In this document: one piece after another, positions 16,799 through 26,053 of the stretch
Position numbering within the stretch: position 1 is the first letter of the stretch
Layout: each line of letters begins with the position of its first letter
NCBI RefSeq assembly: GCF_015142735.1
Contig: NZ_JACSPN010000003.1
Span: 1 to 64,000 of the forward strand
Source of the DNA: Oerskovia douganii
GTDB taxonomy: Bacteria; Actinomycetota; Actinomycetes; Actinomycetales; Cellulomonadaceae
Reading direction: 5' to 3'
DNA length: 64,000 nucleotides
Program-made: the position numbers and the translations under genes
Notes under the pieces: generated by a model
What the model saw: only the letters and a program-made list of their open reading frames with translations
Databases searched by the model: none
Told to the model about the DNA's origin: nothing

Positions 16799-19299
16799 TG
16801 ACCGGGAACGACACGCGGGGCCGGATGGCACCGCCCGGCGACTCCGGCAGCGCTGCAGGCCACAGCACGGCGTCGTCGACAGGGACGGGCACCCGCTCCG
16901 CCGGGACGACGGCCCGCTCGACGACCCGTCGACGCGGCGCCGACGCGCCACGCGCCCTGCGGGCGACCGGAGCGGTCGACGCGCTCGCGCTCGTCGTGAT
17001 GCTCGGTGCCGCGCTCCTCGGCTTCGGTCCCGCATGGGGGTCCTGGACGTACCTGCTGCCCGCCGTCGGTGGCGCGGTCCTCGGGCTCGCGGTCGCCTGG
17101 TGCGGCGCCTGGCGGCGATGGAACCTCCTGACCGTCACCGCCGTCGCGATCACGGTGTACGTGCTGCTGGGCGGGCCCTTCGCACTGCCTGCGACGACGG
17201 TCGGCGGGGTGCTGCCCACCCTCGAGACCGTCCGCGGCCTCCTGCTGGGGGCCGTGACCGGGTGGAAGGAGTTCGTCACGACGGCCCTGCCGCTGCAGTC
17301 CTTCCCCGAGCTCGGCGTCGTCCCGTTCCTGCTGCTGTACGTCACGGCGCTCGGCGCAGGGACCCTCGCCTGGCGGGTGCGGGACGCGCACTGGGCCCTC
17401 GTGCCCGTCACCGTCGCGTTCGTCGCGGTCATCCTCCTCGGCAGCATCCTCCCCGCGGTCCCCGTGGTGCAGGGCCTGGTGCTCGTGGTCGTCGGGCTGC
17501 TGTGGGGTGCGTGGCGCGCGACCGAGGCACGGCTGGGCGAGCGCCAGGTCGCCACCGCGGCGAGCATCGTCGCGACCCGGCGACTGCGCTGGCACCGCGC
17601 CCGCGGTGGCGCGATGATGCTGGCGCTCGGTGCCGTCGTCGCCGTCGTCCTGGTGCCCGTGGTGACGCCGGCGACCGAGCGCGTGGTCCTGCGTGAGCAG
17701 ATCGTCCCCCCGCTCGACCTGCACGAGTACGTCAGTCCGCTCGCCTCGTTCCGCAAGTACGCCAAGGAGATGACGGAGGAGGAGCTGTTCACGGTCGACG
17801 GTCTGCCCGCGGGGGCGCGCGTGCGGCTCGCGACGCTCGACGCCTACGACGGGGTCGTCTTCAACGCGTCGACCGGCGCGGGCTCGGGTGTCTTCACCCG
17901 GGCGGGGGACCAGATCGCCACGGTCGCCCAGGGCACACCGACCGATCTGACGGTCACGATCGGCGCCTACGGCGGCGTGTGGGTCCCCGCCGTCGGGGCG
18001 CTCGCGGGCGTCGAGTACGCGGGTGCGCGCACCGAGGCGCTGGGCTCGACCACGTACTACAACTCGACGACGGGGACCGGCGTCGTCACCGCCGGGCTGG
18101 GGCGGGGCGACTCGTACCGGCTCGACGCGGTCGTCGCCCCTGCGCCGTCCGAGGACGCGCTGCGATCGTCGAGGATCGAGGACGAGAAGCTGCCCGCGTG
18201 GACCCAGGTCCCGGACTCGGTGGCCGCCAAGGCCGCGCAGTTCATGGCCGAGGAGACGGATCCCGTCGTGCGGCTCGACAACCTGCGGACCGGGCTCGTC
18301 GCGAGCGGCATCTTCTCGAGCGGGCTCGAGACCCAGCTCCCGTCCCGCCCCGGCCACTCCGCGGAGCGGATCGACACCTTGCTCGCTGCGGACGAGATGG
18401 TCGGCGACGACGAGCAGTTCGCGGTGGCTCTCGCGCTCATGGCACGCTCGGCAGGGATCCCTGCACGGGTCGTGATGGGGTTCTACCCGCCCGAGGGCTG
18501 GGAGGAGGGCACACCCTTCGTCGCGACGGGGGCCGACGTGCACGCCTGGGTCGAGGTCCCGTTCGCGGGCTACGGCTGGGTCGCGGTCGACGCGATCCCG
18601 GAGGAGGACAACAAGATCAAGCCCGAGCCCAAGAGCGACCAGGTCCCCAAGCCGCCCGTGCTCGAGGACCCCGAGCCGCCCGAGGAGCCCGCCGACGCCG
18701 ACGCCGGCGAGGTCGACGAGGACGAGAAGAAGGACGACGCCGAGTCGAAGGGCTTCGACTGGGGCCTGGCGGCCGTCGTCGTCGCCTCGGTCGCGATCCC
18801 TCTGGCCCTGCTCGCCCTGCCGCTCGTGCTGATCCTGGCCCTCAAGGCGAGACGGCGCAGGAGGCGGCGCGAGGCACCGCGTCCCGTCGACCGGATCAGC
18901 GGCGGGTGGCGCGAGGTGCTCGACGTCGCCACGGACCTGGGTGCGCCGGTCACCTCGGGCGCCACGAGGCGCGAGAGCGCGAGAACCTTGACGGAGTCGT
19001 TCCCTGCGGCCGCGACGCCCACGGTCGGGCTCGCGCGCACGGCCGACGCCACGGTCTTCGGCGCGGGCGACCCGAGCCCGCAGGACGTCGACGCCTACTG
19101 GACCGGGGTCGACTCCCTCGTGCAGGGGATGCGTGCCACCTTGCCCCGTCGCCGGCGGGTCCGGGCTGCGCTGTCACTACGATCCTTGCGGGGTGCGCTC
19201 CCTGCCTGGCTCCCTGCCCGGCTGCGGCATCCCCGACCATCCGGGCGGACCGCGAGCACGCCGCCGCCCGGCCCCGTCACGAAACCAGGAGACTCCTGA
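16798..19299 (+). CDS. Transglutaminase-like membrane protein, catalytic Cys apparently replaced by Asp
   Basis: This 833-residue protein has about six N-terminal helices (residues 60-290), a periplasm-facing transglutaminase-like domain at about 430-610, an acidic Pro/Glu/Asp linker (605-650), another helix (about 658-685), and a cytoplasmic tail. The domain keeps ALMARSAGIPARVVMGF, H582 (DVHAWVEVPF) and D598 (GWVAVDAIP). The position normally occupied by Cys in the family pattern G-x-C-E-Q-F-A reads G-D-D538-E-Q-F-A, so a classical Cys-His-Asp triad is missing. It may be a structural or peptide-binding pseudoenzyme. It lies between DUF58 and the RDD/FHA gene with single-base overlaps on both sides. 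Confidence 0.88.
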   Translation: MTGNDTRGRMAPPGDSGSAAGHSTASSTGTGTRSAGTTARSTTRRRGADAPRALRATGAVDALALVVMLGAALLGFGPAWGSWTYLLPAVGGAVLGLAVAWCGAWRRWNLLTVTAVAITVYVLLGGPFALPATTVGGVLPTLETVRGLLLGAVTGWKEFVTTALPLQSFPELGVVPFLLLYVTALGAGTLAWRVRDAHWALVPVTVAFVAVILLGSILPAVPVVQGLVLVVVGLLWGAWRATEARLGERQVATAASIVATRRLRWHRARGGAMMLALGAVVAVVLVPVVTPATERVVLREQIVPPLDLHEYVSPLASFRKYAKEMTEEELFTVDGLPAGARVRLATLDAYDGVVFNASTGAGSGVFTRAGDQIATVAQGTPTDLTVTIGAYGGVWVPAVGALAGVEYAGARTEALGSTTYYNSTTGTGVVTAGLGRGDSYRLDAVVAPAPSEDALRSSRIEDEKLPAWTQVPDSVAAKAAQFMAEETDPVVRLDNLRTGLVASGIFSSGLETQLPSRPGHSAERIDTLLAADEMVGDDEQFAVALALMARSAGIPARVVMGFYPPEGWEEGTPFVATGADVHAWVEVPFAGYGWVAVDAIPEEDNKIKPEPKSDQVPKPPVLEDPEPPEEPADADAGEVDEDEKKDDAESKGFDWGLAAVVVASVAIPLALLALPLVLILALKARRRRRRREAPRPVDRISGGWREVLDVATDLGAPVTSGATRRESARTLTESFPAAATPTVGLARTADATVFGAGDPSPQDVDAYWTGVDSLVQGMRATLPRRRRVRAALSLRSLRGALPAWLPARLRHPRPSGRTASTPPPGPVTKPGDS

Positions 19300-20948
19300 T
19301 GTCCGAGGTCACGATCTGCAGCGCCTGCGGGACGTCGCAGCCGGGGGGATCCGCGTTCTGCGCGGTGTGCGGCACGAAGCTGCCGGGCACGACCCCCCTG
19401 CCCGGCGCGGGCCCTGCGGCTGCCGGACCGGTGCCGGTCCGTGAGCCGGCGATCGCGATCACGACCGAGCGAGAGGTCGCGGCCGCGACCCAGCGCGCCG
19501 GGGCGACGGTGCTCCGGGCATCCGGCGTCGCCGAGCTGCCCGGGGTGCTCGACCGCGCCCCGCTCGCGGGGACGGGGCGCCGGTTCGTGGCGTACCTCGT
19601 CGACCGCACCGCGTCCCTCCTGGTCGTGGGGGCCGCCCTGCTGGGGGGCGCGGCTGCCACCGGGCTCTCGTCCACGGACGTCGCGACCTGGACGGCGGCT
19701 CCGCAGGCGGCCCCGGTCGGCGGGCTCGTGGCAGTGTCCGCGGTGGCGGGCGGACTGGGCCTCGTCTACTGGCTCGGCTCCTGGTTCTGGGAGGGGCGGA
19801 CGGGCAGGACGCTCGGCAACCTCGTGACGGGCATCCGGACGGTGCGCGCCGGGGACCGGGCACCGCTCGGGTTCGGCCGGTCGGCGCTCCGGTGGATCCT
19901 GACGTTCCTCGGCGCGCTCGCCTTCGGTGTGGGCGAGCTGCTGGTGGTCCTGTCCCCGGCGTTCGACGGTGCGCGGCGGAACCAGGGCTGGCAGGACAAG
20001 GCGGCCGACGCCCTCGTGCTCGACGCCCGAGGGGCGCAGGGGCCGCAGCCGTCGCAGGTCGCGGCCGCGTCGGGACCCTACGGGATGCTGGCCGGCGGAA
20101 CGGCTGCCGAGACGAGGGTGAGCGCAGGGCGCGGGCCGCATCCTTCCGCGCACCCCCCGGCCCAGCCGGTGCCGCAGGGGTGGGCTCCCTCCGGCCGGGC
20201 CCCCGCGGAGCCGGTCCCGGTTCCGGGCACGTCCCCCGACCCGTGGGCCTTCCCGCAGGCGGGTGCGGACGCCACGGACGGCCCCGGTCCCTTGATCACG
20301 GGGGTGCCCGGGAGCGGACGACCAGCGGCTCCGGCGCAGGTCGACCTCGAGGTGGCCGCGCTGCCGCAGGGCGCGGCGTGGACCGAGGCCCCCGTCTTCA
20401 CCCCGGCCGCACCGGCGGAACCGCCCGCGCGCCAGGGGACCGGGGCGTCCGACGTGTCCGCGGCGTCCCCGACGGGGGTCGAGGTCGACCGGGCCGCTGC
20501 GTCCGCCGCCCTCGCAGCGACGATCGTGCCGGTCGAGGAGCCGGACTGGGACTCGACCCGGCTGAGCGCGCAGGACCTCCGGCGGGAGAGCGGTTCAGTG
20601 TCGACCGTCGCCGCCGGCGTCGAGCTCGAGCTGGAGTCGGGGCTCCGGGTCGCGGTCTCGGGGTCCGCTCTCGTGGGACGCAACCCGCAGACGCAGGACG
20701 AGGGCCCGAGCACGCTCGTCCGTGTCGACGACCCGACGCGCTCGGTCTCCAAGACGCACGCGGAGCTGGGGTTCGACGCCTCAGGACTGTGGGTCCAGGA
20801 CCGAGGGTCGACGAACGGCACGGTCCTTGCCCGGCCGGACGCCTCCCCGGTCGTGCTCGAGGCGGGCGTCCGTGTTCCCGTACCTGTGGGATCCGTGATC
20901 CAGGTCGGCGACCGGCGCATCGTCGTGCATCCTGGTCGACCCGCATGA
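19299..20948 (+). CDS. Zinc-ribbon, RDD and FHA domain membrane protein
   Basis: This 549-residue three-part protein starts with a zinc ribbon in residues 1-30 (two CxxC pairs, CSAC and CAVC). An RDD membrane domain follows at about 88-245 (GRRFVAYLVDRTASLLVVGA, then an EGRTGRTLGNLVTGIRTV segment). Next is a Pro/Ala-rich linker of about 190 residues, then a C-terminal FHA domain at about 445-549 with GRNP, SKTHAEL and DRGSTNGT motifs that form the phosphothreonine-binding loops. It is probably a membrane-tethered reader of kinase-phosphorylated partners. ATG 19299 overlaps the previous stop by one base; the upstream open frame is shadow. The stop overlaps the PP2C start by four bases (ATGA). 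Confidence 0.92.
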   Translation: MSEVTICSACGTSQPGGSAFCAVCGTKLPGTTPLPGAGPAAAGPVPVREPAIAITTEREVAAATQRAGATVLRASGVAELPGVLDRAPLAGTGRRFVAYLVDRTASLLVVGAALLGGAAATGLSSTDVATWTAAPQAAPVGGLVAVSAVAGGLGLVYWLGSWFWEGRTGRTLGNLVTGIRTVRAGDRAPLGFGRSALRWILTFLGALAFGVGELLVVLSPAFDGARRNQGWQDKAADALVLDARGAQGPQPSQVAAASGPYGMLAGGTAAETRVSAGRGPHPSAHPPAQPVPQGWAPSGRAPAEPVPVPGTSPDPWAFPQAGADATDGPGPLITGVPGSGRPAAPAQVDLEVAALPQGAAWTEAPVFTPAAPAEPPARQGTGASDVSAASPTGVEVDRAAASAALAATIVPVEEPDWDSTRLSAQDLRRESGSVSTVAAGVELELESGLRVAVSGSALVGRNPQTQDEGPSTLVRVDDPTRSVSKTHAELGFDASGLWVQDRGSTNGTVLARPDASPVVLEAGVRVPVPVGSVIQVGDRRIVVHPGRPA

Positions 20949-21787
20949 ACCGGGCGGGCACCGGGCTGCGGCTCGCGTGGGGAGCGAGCTCGCACCGTGG
21001 GGTGCGGCGGCTCCTCAACGAGGACAGCTTCCTCGCGGACCGCTCGGTGTTCTTCGTCGCCGACGGCATGGGTGGGCACGACGCCGGAGAGGTCGCGAGC
21101 GCTGCGGCGATCGACGCGCTCAGGCCCCTCGGGGAGCTGACGACCGTCTCGCCCGAGGACGTGCGCGGTCGGCTCGTCGTGGCTCAGGACGACGTCCGGG
21201 CCATCAGCACGGAGCCGGGTCGGGGCGCCGGGACGACGGTCACGGGCGTCGTCGTCGCCCAGATGGAGGGAATGCCGTACTGGCTCGTGGTCAACATCGG
21301 CGACTCCCGCACCTACCAGATGTCCCGCGGCACGCTCGAACAGCTGAGCGTGGACCACTCGGAGGTCCAGGAGATGGTCGACGCGGGCACCCTCACGGCG
21401 ACCGAGGCGGTGACCCACCCGCGGCGCCACGTCGTCACGCGCGCAGTCGGGGCGTCGCTCCCGCCCGAGCCCGACTTCTGCTGGATCCCGATCGAGTCCA
21501 GGGACCGGATGCTCGTCTGCTCCGACGGCCTGACGGGCGAGCTCTCGGACGAGCGCATCACCGAGATCCTGCTCGCTCAACCCGATCCCCAGGTCGCAGC
21601 CGACCACCTCGTCAACGAGGCGATCGTGGCCGGTGGGCGGGATAACATCACTGTCGTCGTCGTGGACGCGACCGGGGCATGGGAGGACACCAGCGACGGT
21701 TCCACGACCCCCCGGGACACCACGGGGCACACGGACGACGACACCTTGCCGCGAGAGTTGCACCTGCAGAGGAGGGACCGGTCGTGA
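20945..21787 (+). CDS. PP2C-family Ser/Thr protein phosphatase
   Basis: This 280-residue cytoplasmic phosphatase opposes the Ser/Thr kinase encoded downstream. Metal-binding motifs are complete: the VRRLLNEDSF segment, D40-G-M-G-G-H-D (residues 40-46), SDGLTGELSD, and the C-terminal GGRDNITVVVVD. The catalytic domain fills residues 8-250 with only a short hydrophilic tail, as in soluble PstP/PrpC-type enzymes without a membrane anchor. ATG 20945 overlaps the preceding stop and the stop overlaps the next GTG, both by four bases, so stoichiometric expression with the FHA proteins and kinase is likely. Confidence 0.95.
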   Translation: MNRAGTGLRLAWGASSHRGVRRLLNEDSFLADRSVFFVADGMGGHDAGEVASAAAIDALRPLGELTTVSPEDVRGRLVVAQDDVRAISTEPGRGAGTTVTGVVVAQMEGMPYWLVVNIGDSRTYQMSRGTLEQLSVDHSEVQEMVDAGTLTATEAVTHPRRHVVTRAVGASLPPEPDFCWIPIESRDRMLVCSDGLTGELSDERITEILLAQPDPQVAADHLVNEAIVAGGRDNITVVVVDATGAWEDTSDGSTTPRDTTGHTDDDTLPRELHLQRRDRS

Positions 21788-23565
21788 GACTGCGCTACGA
21801 CACCGGGAGCGCGTTCGGTTTCGTCCGGGGCGGTGCGATCGTGATCCTTCCGGAGGGCGCCTCGAACGAGCTGGTCGGCCGCCTGTGGGACGGTCTCGAC
21901 ACGGCGGGCGAGGCGGAGATCGAGGTGATCGAGGTCATCCAGCTCCTGACCGTCGTCCTGGGGGCGACGCTGCGCACCATGCCACCGTTCGCGGTGGCGG
22001 TCACGTCCGAGGGTCGCGCTCAGGTCGCCGTCCGCGGCCAGGTCTCGGTCACGCTGCGCACGTCCACAGCGAGCGTCCACGTGGACGGGGACGACGTGAG
22101 CACATGGTCCGAACGACTCGTCGAGGACGTCGAGGAGGTGTCCGTCCAGCTCGGCGTGGACGAGGCGCCGTCGCTCGAGGCGGGCCCGGGGCAGGTCGCC
22201 CTGGTCGGCCTGCCGCTCCACGAAGGGGTCGTGCTGGCCTCGCGCATCCTCCGGGATCTCGTCGGTGCACCGGTGGCGCGCCCGCCCGAGGTCGGTACGG
22301 ACGAGCTGGGCCGACCGGAGCCGGCCCCCGCAGCGGGCACCTCCACGCCCGCTCCCGTCCACCCGCACGGGGCCCTCGCGCCCGGGTCGACGACGCCGGC
22401 GCTCGTCGCGTGGTCCGAGCCGGTCGCGCTCGCGGACGGCGACCCCGCGCCCGTGCAACCCGACGCCCACGTGCCGGCCGAGGACGGTGAGCCCGCGCCG
22501 CCGCAGCCGGACCCCCGCCTGTCGACCGAGTCGTTCGGGGCGTCCTTCGGGGCGGTCGAGACGATCATCTCGCTCGACACGGCTCTCGAGCGCACGGTCG
22601 CGCCCGACGGCGCCCGCGGGGCGGCCGAGGCGGTCGAGGACGGCTACGGTCACCTGTGGGAGTCGACGGTCCTGCGGGCCGTCGAGGACGCGGCCGTGCG
22701 CATCGACGAGGACGAGGACGAGGAGCACGCGACCCCGGGCGCCCTCGCCCCCGCACCGGTGACCGAGGCGGCAGCGTCGGTCTCGCCGGCAGCGCCGGTC
22801 GAGCCGCCCGCGCAGGTCGTCGAGACGGCCGCCTCGTGCACGACCCTGATCGACGGGATCCCCCGCGAGTGGGCTGGGACGTCCGGCGATCCCGTGCCGG
22901 TCTCCGTGGGCGGCGACGTCCACGGCCCGGTCGAGAGCGACGGCGCCGCAGAGCTGCCGGTGGACGGCGTGACCGACACCGTCGACCACGACGGCCACAC
23001 CGTCTTCTCGTCCGTGATCGCCGATCTCCGGGCCCAGGTCGCCGGGGTCCCGAATCCCGTCCCGCCGCCGGTCGGTCCGACCTTCACCCCACCCCCGCCG
23101 CCAGGGGCGCAGCAGATCCTGGCCCGTGCGTGCCCGGACGATCACCCGAACCCTCCGTCGCGGGACGTCTGCGGGGTGTGCGGCGCCCCTCTCCATGGCG
23201 ACGCCCGGCTGGTGACCCGACCCTCCTTGGGGCGCATCGTGCTGTCCACCGGCCAGGTGGTCGAGCTCGACCGGCCGGTGGTGCTCGGGCGCAGACCGCG
23301 CACCACCCGAGCACAGAGCAACGACCTTCCCCGTCTGGTCGCGGTCCCCAGCCCGGAGCAGGACATCTCCCGCTCGCACCTGGAGATCCAGCTCGAGGGA
23401 TGGCACGTGCTGGTCTGCGACCTCAGCACGACCAACGGCACCACGCTGCTGCGTCCAGGCCAGCCGCCCCGGCGTCTGCACCCGGGGGAGCCCACCATGG
23501 TCGCGTCGCACGACGTCGTGGACGTCGGTGACGGCGTCACGTTCGTCCTCGAGGGGTTGCTGTGA
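21784..23565 (+). CDS. FHA-domain protein with internal zinc-binding cysteines
   Basis: This 593-residue protein has an N-terminal alpha/beta region of about 150 residues (RLRYDTGSAFGFVRGGAIVI) that I do not recognise. A long Ala/Pro/Glu-rich linker follows (about 170-430). A short cysteine cluster sits near 450-470 (ACPDDHPNP...CGVCGAPL). The C-terminal FHA domain at about 480-593 has GRRPRTT, DISRSHLEI and CDLSTTNGTTLL motifs. The layout resembles FHA adaptors in Ser/Thr-kinase operons of actinobacteria. GTG 21784 overlaps the phosphatase stop, and the stop overlaps the kinase start. No membrane segment is visible. It is likely a cytoplasmic phosphothreonine adaptor; its partner is unknown. 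Confidence 0.85.
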   Translation: MRLRYDTGSAFGFVRGGAIVILPEGASNELVGRLWDGLDTAGEAEIEVIEVIQLLTVVLGATLRTMPPFAVAVTSEGRAQVAVRGQVSVTLRTSTASVHVDGDDVSTWSERLVEDVEEVSVQLGVDEAPSLEAGPGQVALVGLPLHEGVVLASRILRDLVGAPVARPPEVGTDELGRPEPAPAAGTSTPAPVHPHGALAPGSTTPALVAWSEPVALADGDPAPVQPDAHVPAEDGEPAPPQPDPRLSTESFGASFGAVETIISLDTALERTVAPDGARGAAEAVEDGYGHLWESTVLRAVEDAAVRIDEDEDEEHATPGALAPAPVTEAAASVSPAAPVEPPAQVVETAASCTTLIDGIPREWAGTSGDPVPVSVGGDVHGPVESDGAAELPVDGVTDTVDHDGHTVFSSVIADLRAQVAGVPNPVPPPVGPTFTPPPPPGAQQILARACPDDHPNPPSRDVCGVCGAPLHGDARLVTRPSLGRIVLSTGQVVELDRPVVLGRRPRTTRAQSNDLPRLVAVPSPEQDISRSHLEIQLEGWHVLVCDLSTTNGTTLLRPGQPPRRLHPGEPTMVASHDVVDVGDGVTFVLEGLL

Positions 23566-25322
23566 GCAGCAAGCGTGCGCCGTCTGCGCCACCGCTGATC
23601 GACGGCTACGAGTACGTGTCGGTCATCGGGTCCGGGGGTTTCTCCGACGTCTTCCTCTACCAGCAGCAGCGCCCTCGACGTCGGGTCGCGGTCAAGGTCC
23701 TCCTGCACGAGTGGTCGAGCGAGTCGCAGCGCGCGGCGTTCGACGTCGAGGCGGACCTCATGGCCACGTTGTCGACCCACCCGTCGATCGTCACCATGTA
23801 CGAGGCCGACGTCGCCGAGGACGGCCGCCCGTACCTCGCGATGGAGTACTGCTCCAGGCCGAACCTCGGCGCCCGCTACCGGTCGGAGCGGCTCAGCGTC
23901 GCCGAGGCGCTGCGCATCGCGGTGCAGATCGCCGGTGCGGTCGAGACGGCGCACCGCGCCGGGATCCTGCACCGCGACATCAAGCCGGCGAACATCCTCG
24001 TGACCGAGTACGGGCACCCGGCTCTCACGGACTTCGGCATCTCCTCGACCATGGACGACGCCTCCCGTGCCGAGGGCATGTCGATCCCGTGGTCCCCCCC
24101 GGAGTCCTTCGCCGACGACCCGTGGGCGGGCAAGGAGACCGATGTCTGGGCGCTCGCGGCCACGACCTACACGCTCCTCGCGGGGCGGGCGCCGTTCGAG
24201 CTCCCCGGCGGGTCCAACTCGAGCGCGAGCCTCATCACCCGGATCGAGTCGACGCCGCTCGTCCCGACGGGCCGGACCGACGTCCCCGCCTCCCTGGAGC
24301 GGGTCCTCGGGACGGCCATGGCGAAGAGCCCGGCCTCGCGCTACCCCACCATGCTCGCCTTCGCGCGAGCGCTCCAGCAGGTCCAGAACGAGCTCTCGCT
24401 GGCGGTCACCCCGCTCGACGTCCTCGCCGACTCGGGGCTCGCGCAGGAGGAGGAGGTCGACGACGACGGAGGTACGCGGCTGCGTGCCGTCGTGTCGATC
24501 GACCCGCGCGGTCCCGGCCTCGGCGGCAGACTTCCTGCCGGCGGTGCGTCGACGACGAGCGGCACGGCCCCCGTCGTCCGCCACGACCCTGGCGTCCCCG
24601 CCGCGGCAGCGGTCCGAGGGAGCCTCGCACCCGACGCGTCCGCGGGGCCCGGGCGTCTCGCCGACGCCGCCCCGGCCGTGCTCCTCGGCCCGGCACCTGC
24701 GCACCCGACCCGTGCGGCCTCGTCGGGCACCGGGTACGCCCCGCCGCGGCCCGACGCACGGGGGTCCGGCCATGCCGGGACAGGGCTCGCGCCCGTCGCC
24801 CCGTGGGGCCCGCCCGCCGACGACACCGTGCATCGCGCCCCCGAGGCAGCACCGACCGCCGAGCCGGCCCCGCGGACGCACAGGCGCGCGCTCTGGCCTC
24901 TCCTCGGGGGGCTCGGGGTGGTGCTGCTCGTGATCGTCGGAGCCGTCGCGCTCCTCACGGGCGAGGGGGCCGGGCCCGGCGCACCAGGTACGACCGCAGT
25001 CGAGGAGCCCGACCTCGTGCCGCCCCCCAACGACAACCTCGGCGACCTGGTGCCGCTTCCCCAGGACATGCAGTCCCGCTACGACGAGGCCGCGGGCAAC
25101 GCGGTCTTCACGTGGGAGCCGCCCGAGGGAGCCGCAGCCGACCTCTCCTACGCCTGGCAACGCCTCGACGTGACCAAGGAGACCGTCCCCGTCCCCCTGC
25201 CCGCCGGCACGTCGTCGCTGGAGATCCCCGCCGGCGCGACCGAGACCGTCTGTGTCGCCGTCCGCGCCGTGCAGGACGGCAGACCGTCGGAACCCGTCCA
25301 GGAATGTGTGAACAACCCATGA
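23562..25322 (+). CDS. Transmembrane Ser/Thr protein kinase with FN3-like extracellular domain
   Basis: This 586-residue Hanks-type kinase has a glycine loop GSGGFSDVF (about residues 22-30), the VAVKVL lysine K45, catalytic loop H137-R-D139-IKPAN, DFG aspartate D157, and an SPPE activation-segment end. After the kinase domain (about 12-285) comes a disordered Pro/Ala/Gly-rich stretch, one helix at about 447-470 (LGGLGVVLLVIVGAVALL), and an external domain of about 115 residues. That domain has the strand pattern of FN3 (NAVFTWEPPEG...YAWQRL...VCVAVRAV). PASTA repeats, usual in actinobacterial PknB, are absent. It is comparable to Pkb2 of the bifidobacterial PFNA cluster. The GTG start and the stop both overlap neighbours by four bases. 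Confidence 0.94.
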   Translation: MSSKRAPSAPPLIDGYEYVSVIGSGGFSDVFLYQQQRPRRRVAVKVLLHEWSSESQRAAFDVEADLMATLSTHPSIVTMYEADVAEDGRPYLAMEYCSRPNLGARYRSERLSVAEALRIAVQIAGAVETAHRAGILHRDIKPANILVTEYGHPALTDFGISSTMDDASRAEGMSIPWSPPESFADDPWAGKETDVWALAATTYTLLAGRAPFELPGGSNSSASLITRIESTPLVPTGRTDVPASLERVLGTAMAKSPASRYPTMLAFARALQQVQNELSLAVTPLDVLADSGLAQEEEVDDDGGTRLRAVVSIDPRGPGLGGRLPAGGASTTSGTAPVVRHDPGVPAAAAVRGSLAPDASAGPGRLADAAPAVLLGPAPAHPTRAASSGTGYAPPRPDARGSGHAGTGLAPVAPWGPPADDTVHRAPEAAPTAEPAPRTHRRALWPLLGGLGVVLLVIVGAVALLTGEGAGPGAPGTTAVEEPDLVPPPNDNLGDLVPLPQDMQSRYDEAAGNAVFTWEPPEGAAADLSYAWQRLDVTKETVPVPLPAGTSSLEIPAGATETVCVAVRAVQDGRPSEPVQECVNNP

Positions 25323-26017
25323 GCGACCTTGCGATCGAGTTCTGCGGCGAGTGGTTCCGGCCCGCCAAGGGCGGGACGTTCGACATCGGGCGGGACGGTG
25401 ACCTCGAGATCGAGGACAACCCCTACCTGCACCGTCACTTCCTGCGGGTCACGCACGAGAGCGGCATCTGGTGGCTCGCGAACGTGGGCTCGCTGATCTC
25501 CGCGACGGTCTGCGACACCGGTGGTGGAGTGCAGTCGTGGCTGTCACCCGGCAACCGGCTGCCCCTCGTGTTCCCCTCGATGTCCGTCGTCTTCACCGCC
25601 GGGCCGACCACCTACGAGCTCCTGGTCCAGCTCCAGGGTGCGCCCTACCAGGAGATCCGCTCCGCGGAGACCCCGGACGGCGCCACGACGATCGGCGCCG
25701 TCGCCTTCACGACGACCCAGAAGCAGCTCGTCCTGGCACTCGCGGAGTCGGTCCTGCGCCGCGACGGGACGGGACTCTCCGAGATCCCGACCTCGGCCGA
25801 CGCGGCCCGCAGGCTCGGGTGGGCGACCACGCGCTTCAACCGCAAGCTCGACAACGTGTGCGAGAAGCTCGACCGCATGGGCGTCAAGGGCCTGCGCGGG
25901 GGAGTCGGGGCGCTCGCCACCAACCGGCGAGCACGCCTCGTCGAGTACGCGGTCGCGTCCCGCCTGGTCACCGCCCAGGACCTGCCCCTGCTCGACCTGG
26001 TCGACGAGACCGCCTGA
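25319..26017 (+). CDS. FHA protein with C-terminal winged-helix-like domain (candidate regulator)
   Basis: In this 232-residue protein, residues of about 1-105 show an FHA-type beta sandwich (FDIGRDGDLEIEDN followed by LHRHFLRV, matching the GR and S/H loop positions). Residues of about 125-232 are helical with a helix-turn-helix appearance: FTTTQKQLVLALAESVL, then TSADAARRLGWATTRFNRKL, then a wing-like VKGLRGG. It has no membrane segment. I infer a phosphopeptide-sensing DNA-binding protein or adaptor. The palindromes at 8152 and 30543 are natural candidate targets, but no binding is shown. ATG 25319 overlaps the kinase stop. The EssC-like gene starts 36 bases downstream. Confidence 0.75.
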   Translation: MSDLAIEFCGEWFRPAKGGTFDIGRDGDLEIEDNPYLHRHFLRVTHESGIWWLANVGSLISATVCDTGGGVQSWLSPGNRLPLVFPSMSVVFTAGPTTYELLVQLQGAPYQEIRSAETPDGATTIGAVAFTTTQKQLVLALAESVLRRDGTGLSEIPTSADAARRLGWATTRFNRKLDNVCEKLDRMGVKGLRGGVGALATNRRARLVEYAVASRLVTAQDLPLLDLVDETA

Positions 26018-26053
26018 CCTGCTCCACGAACCCCGCGACGAAGAAGAGGCCCT

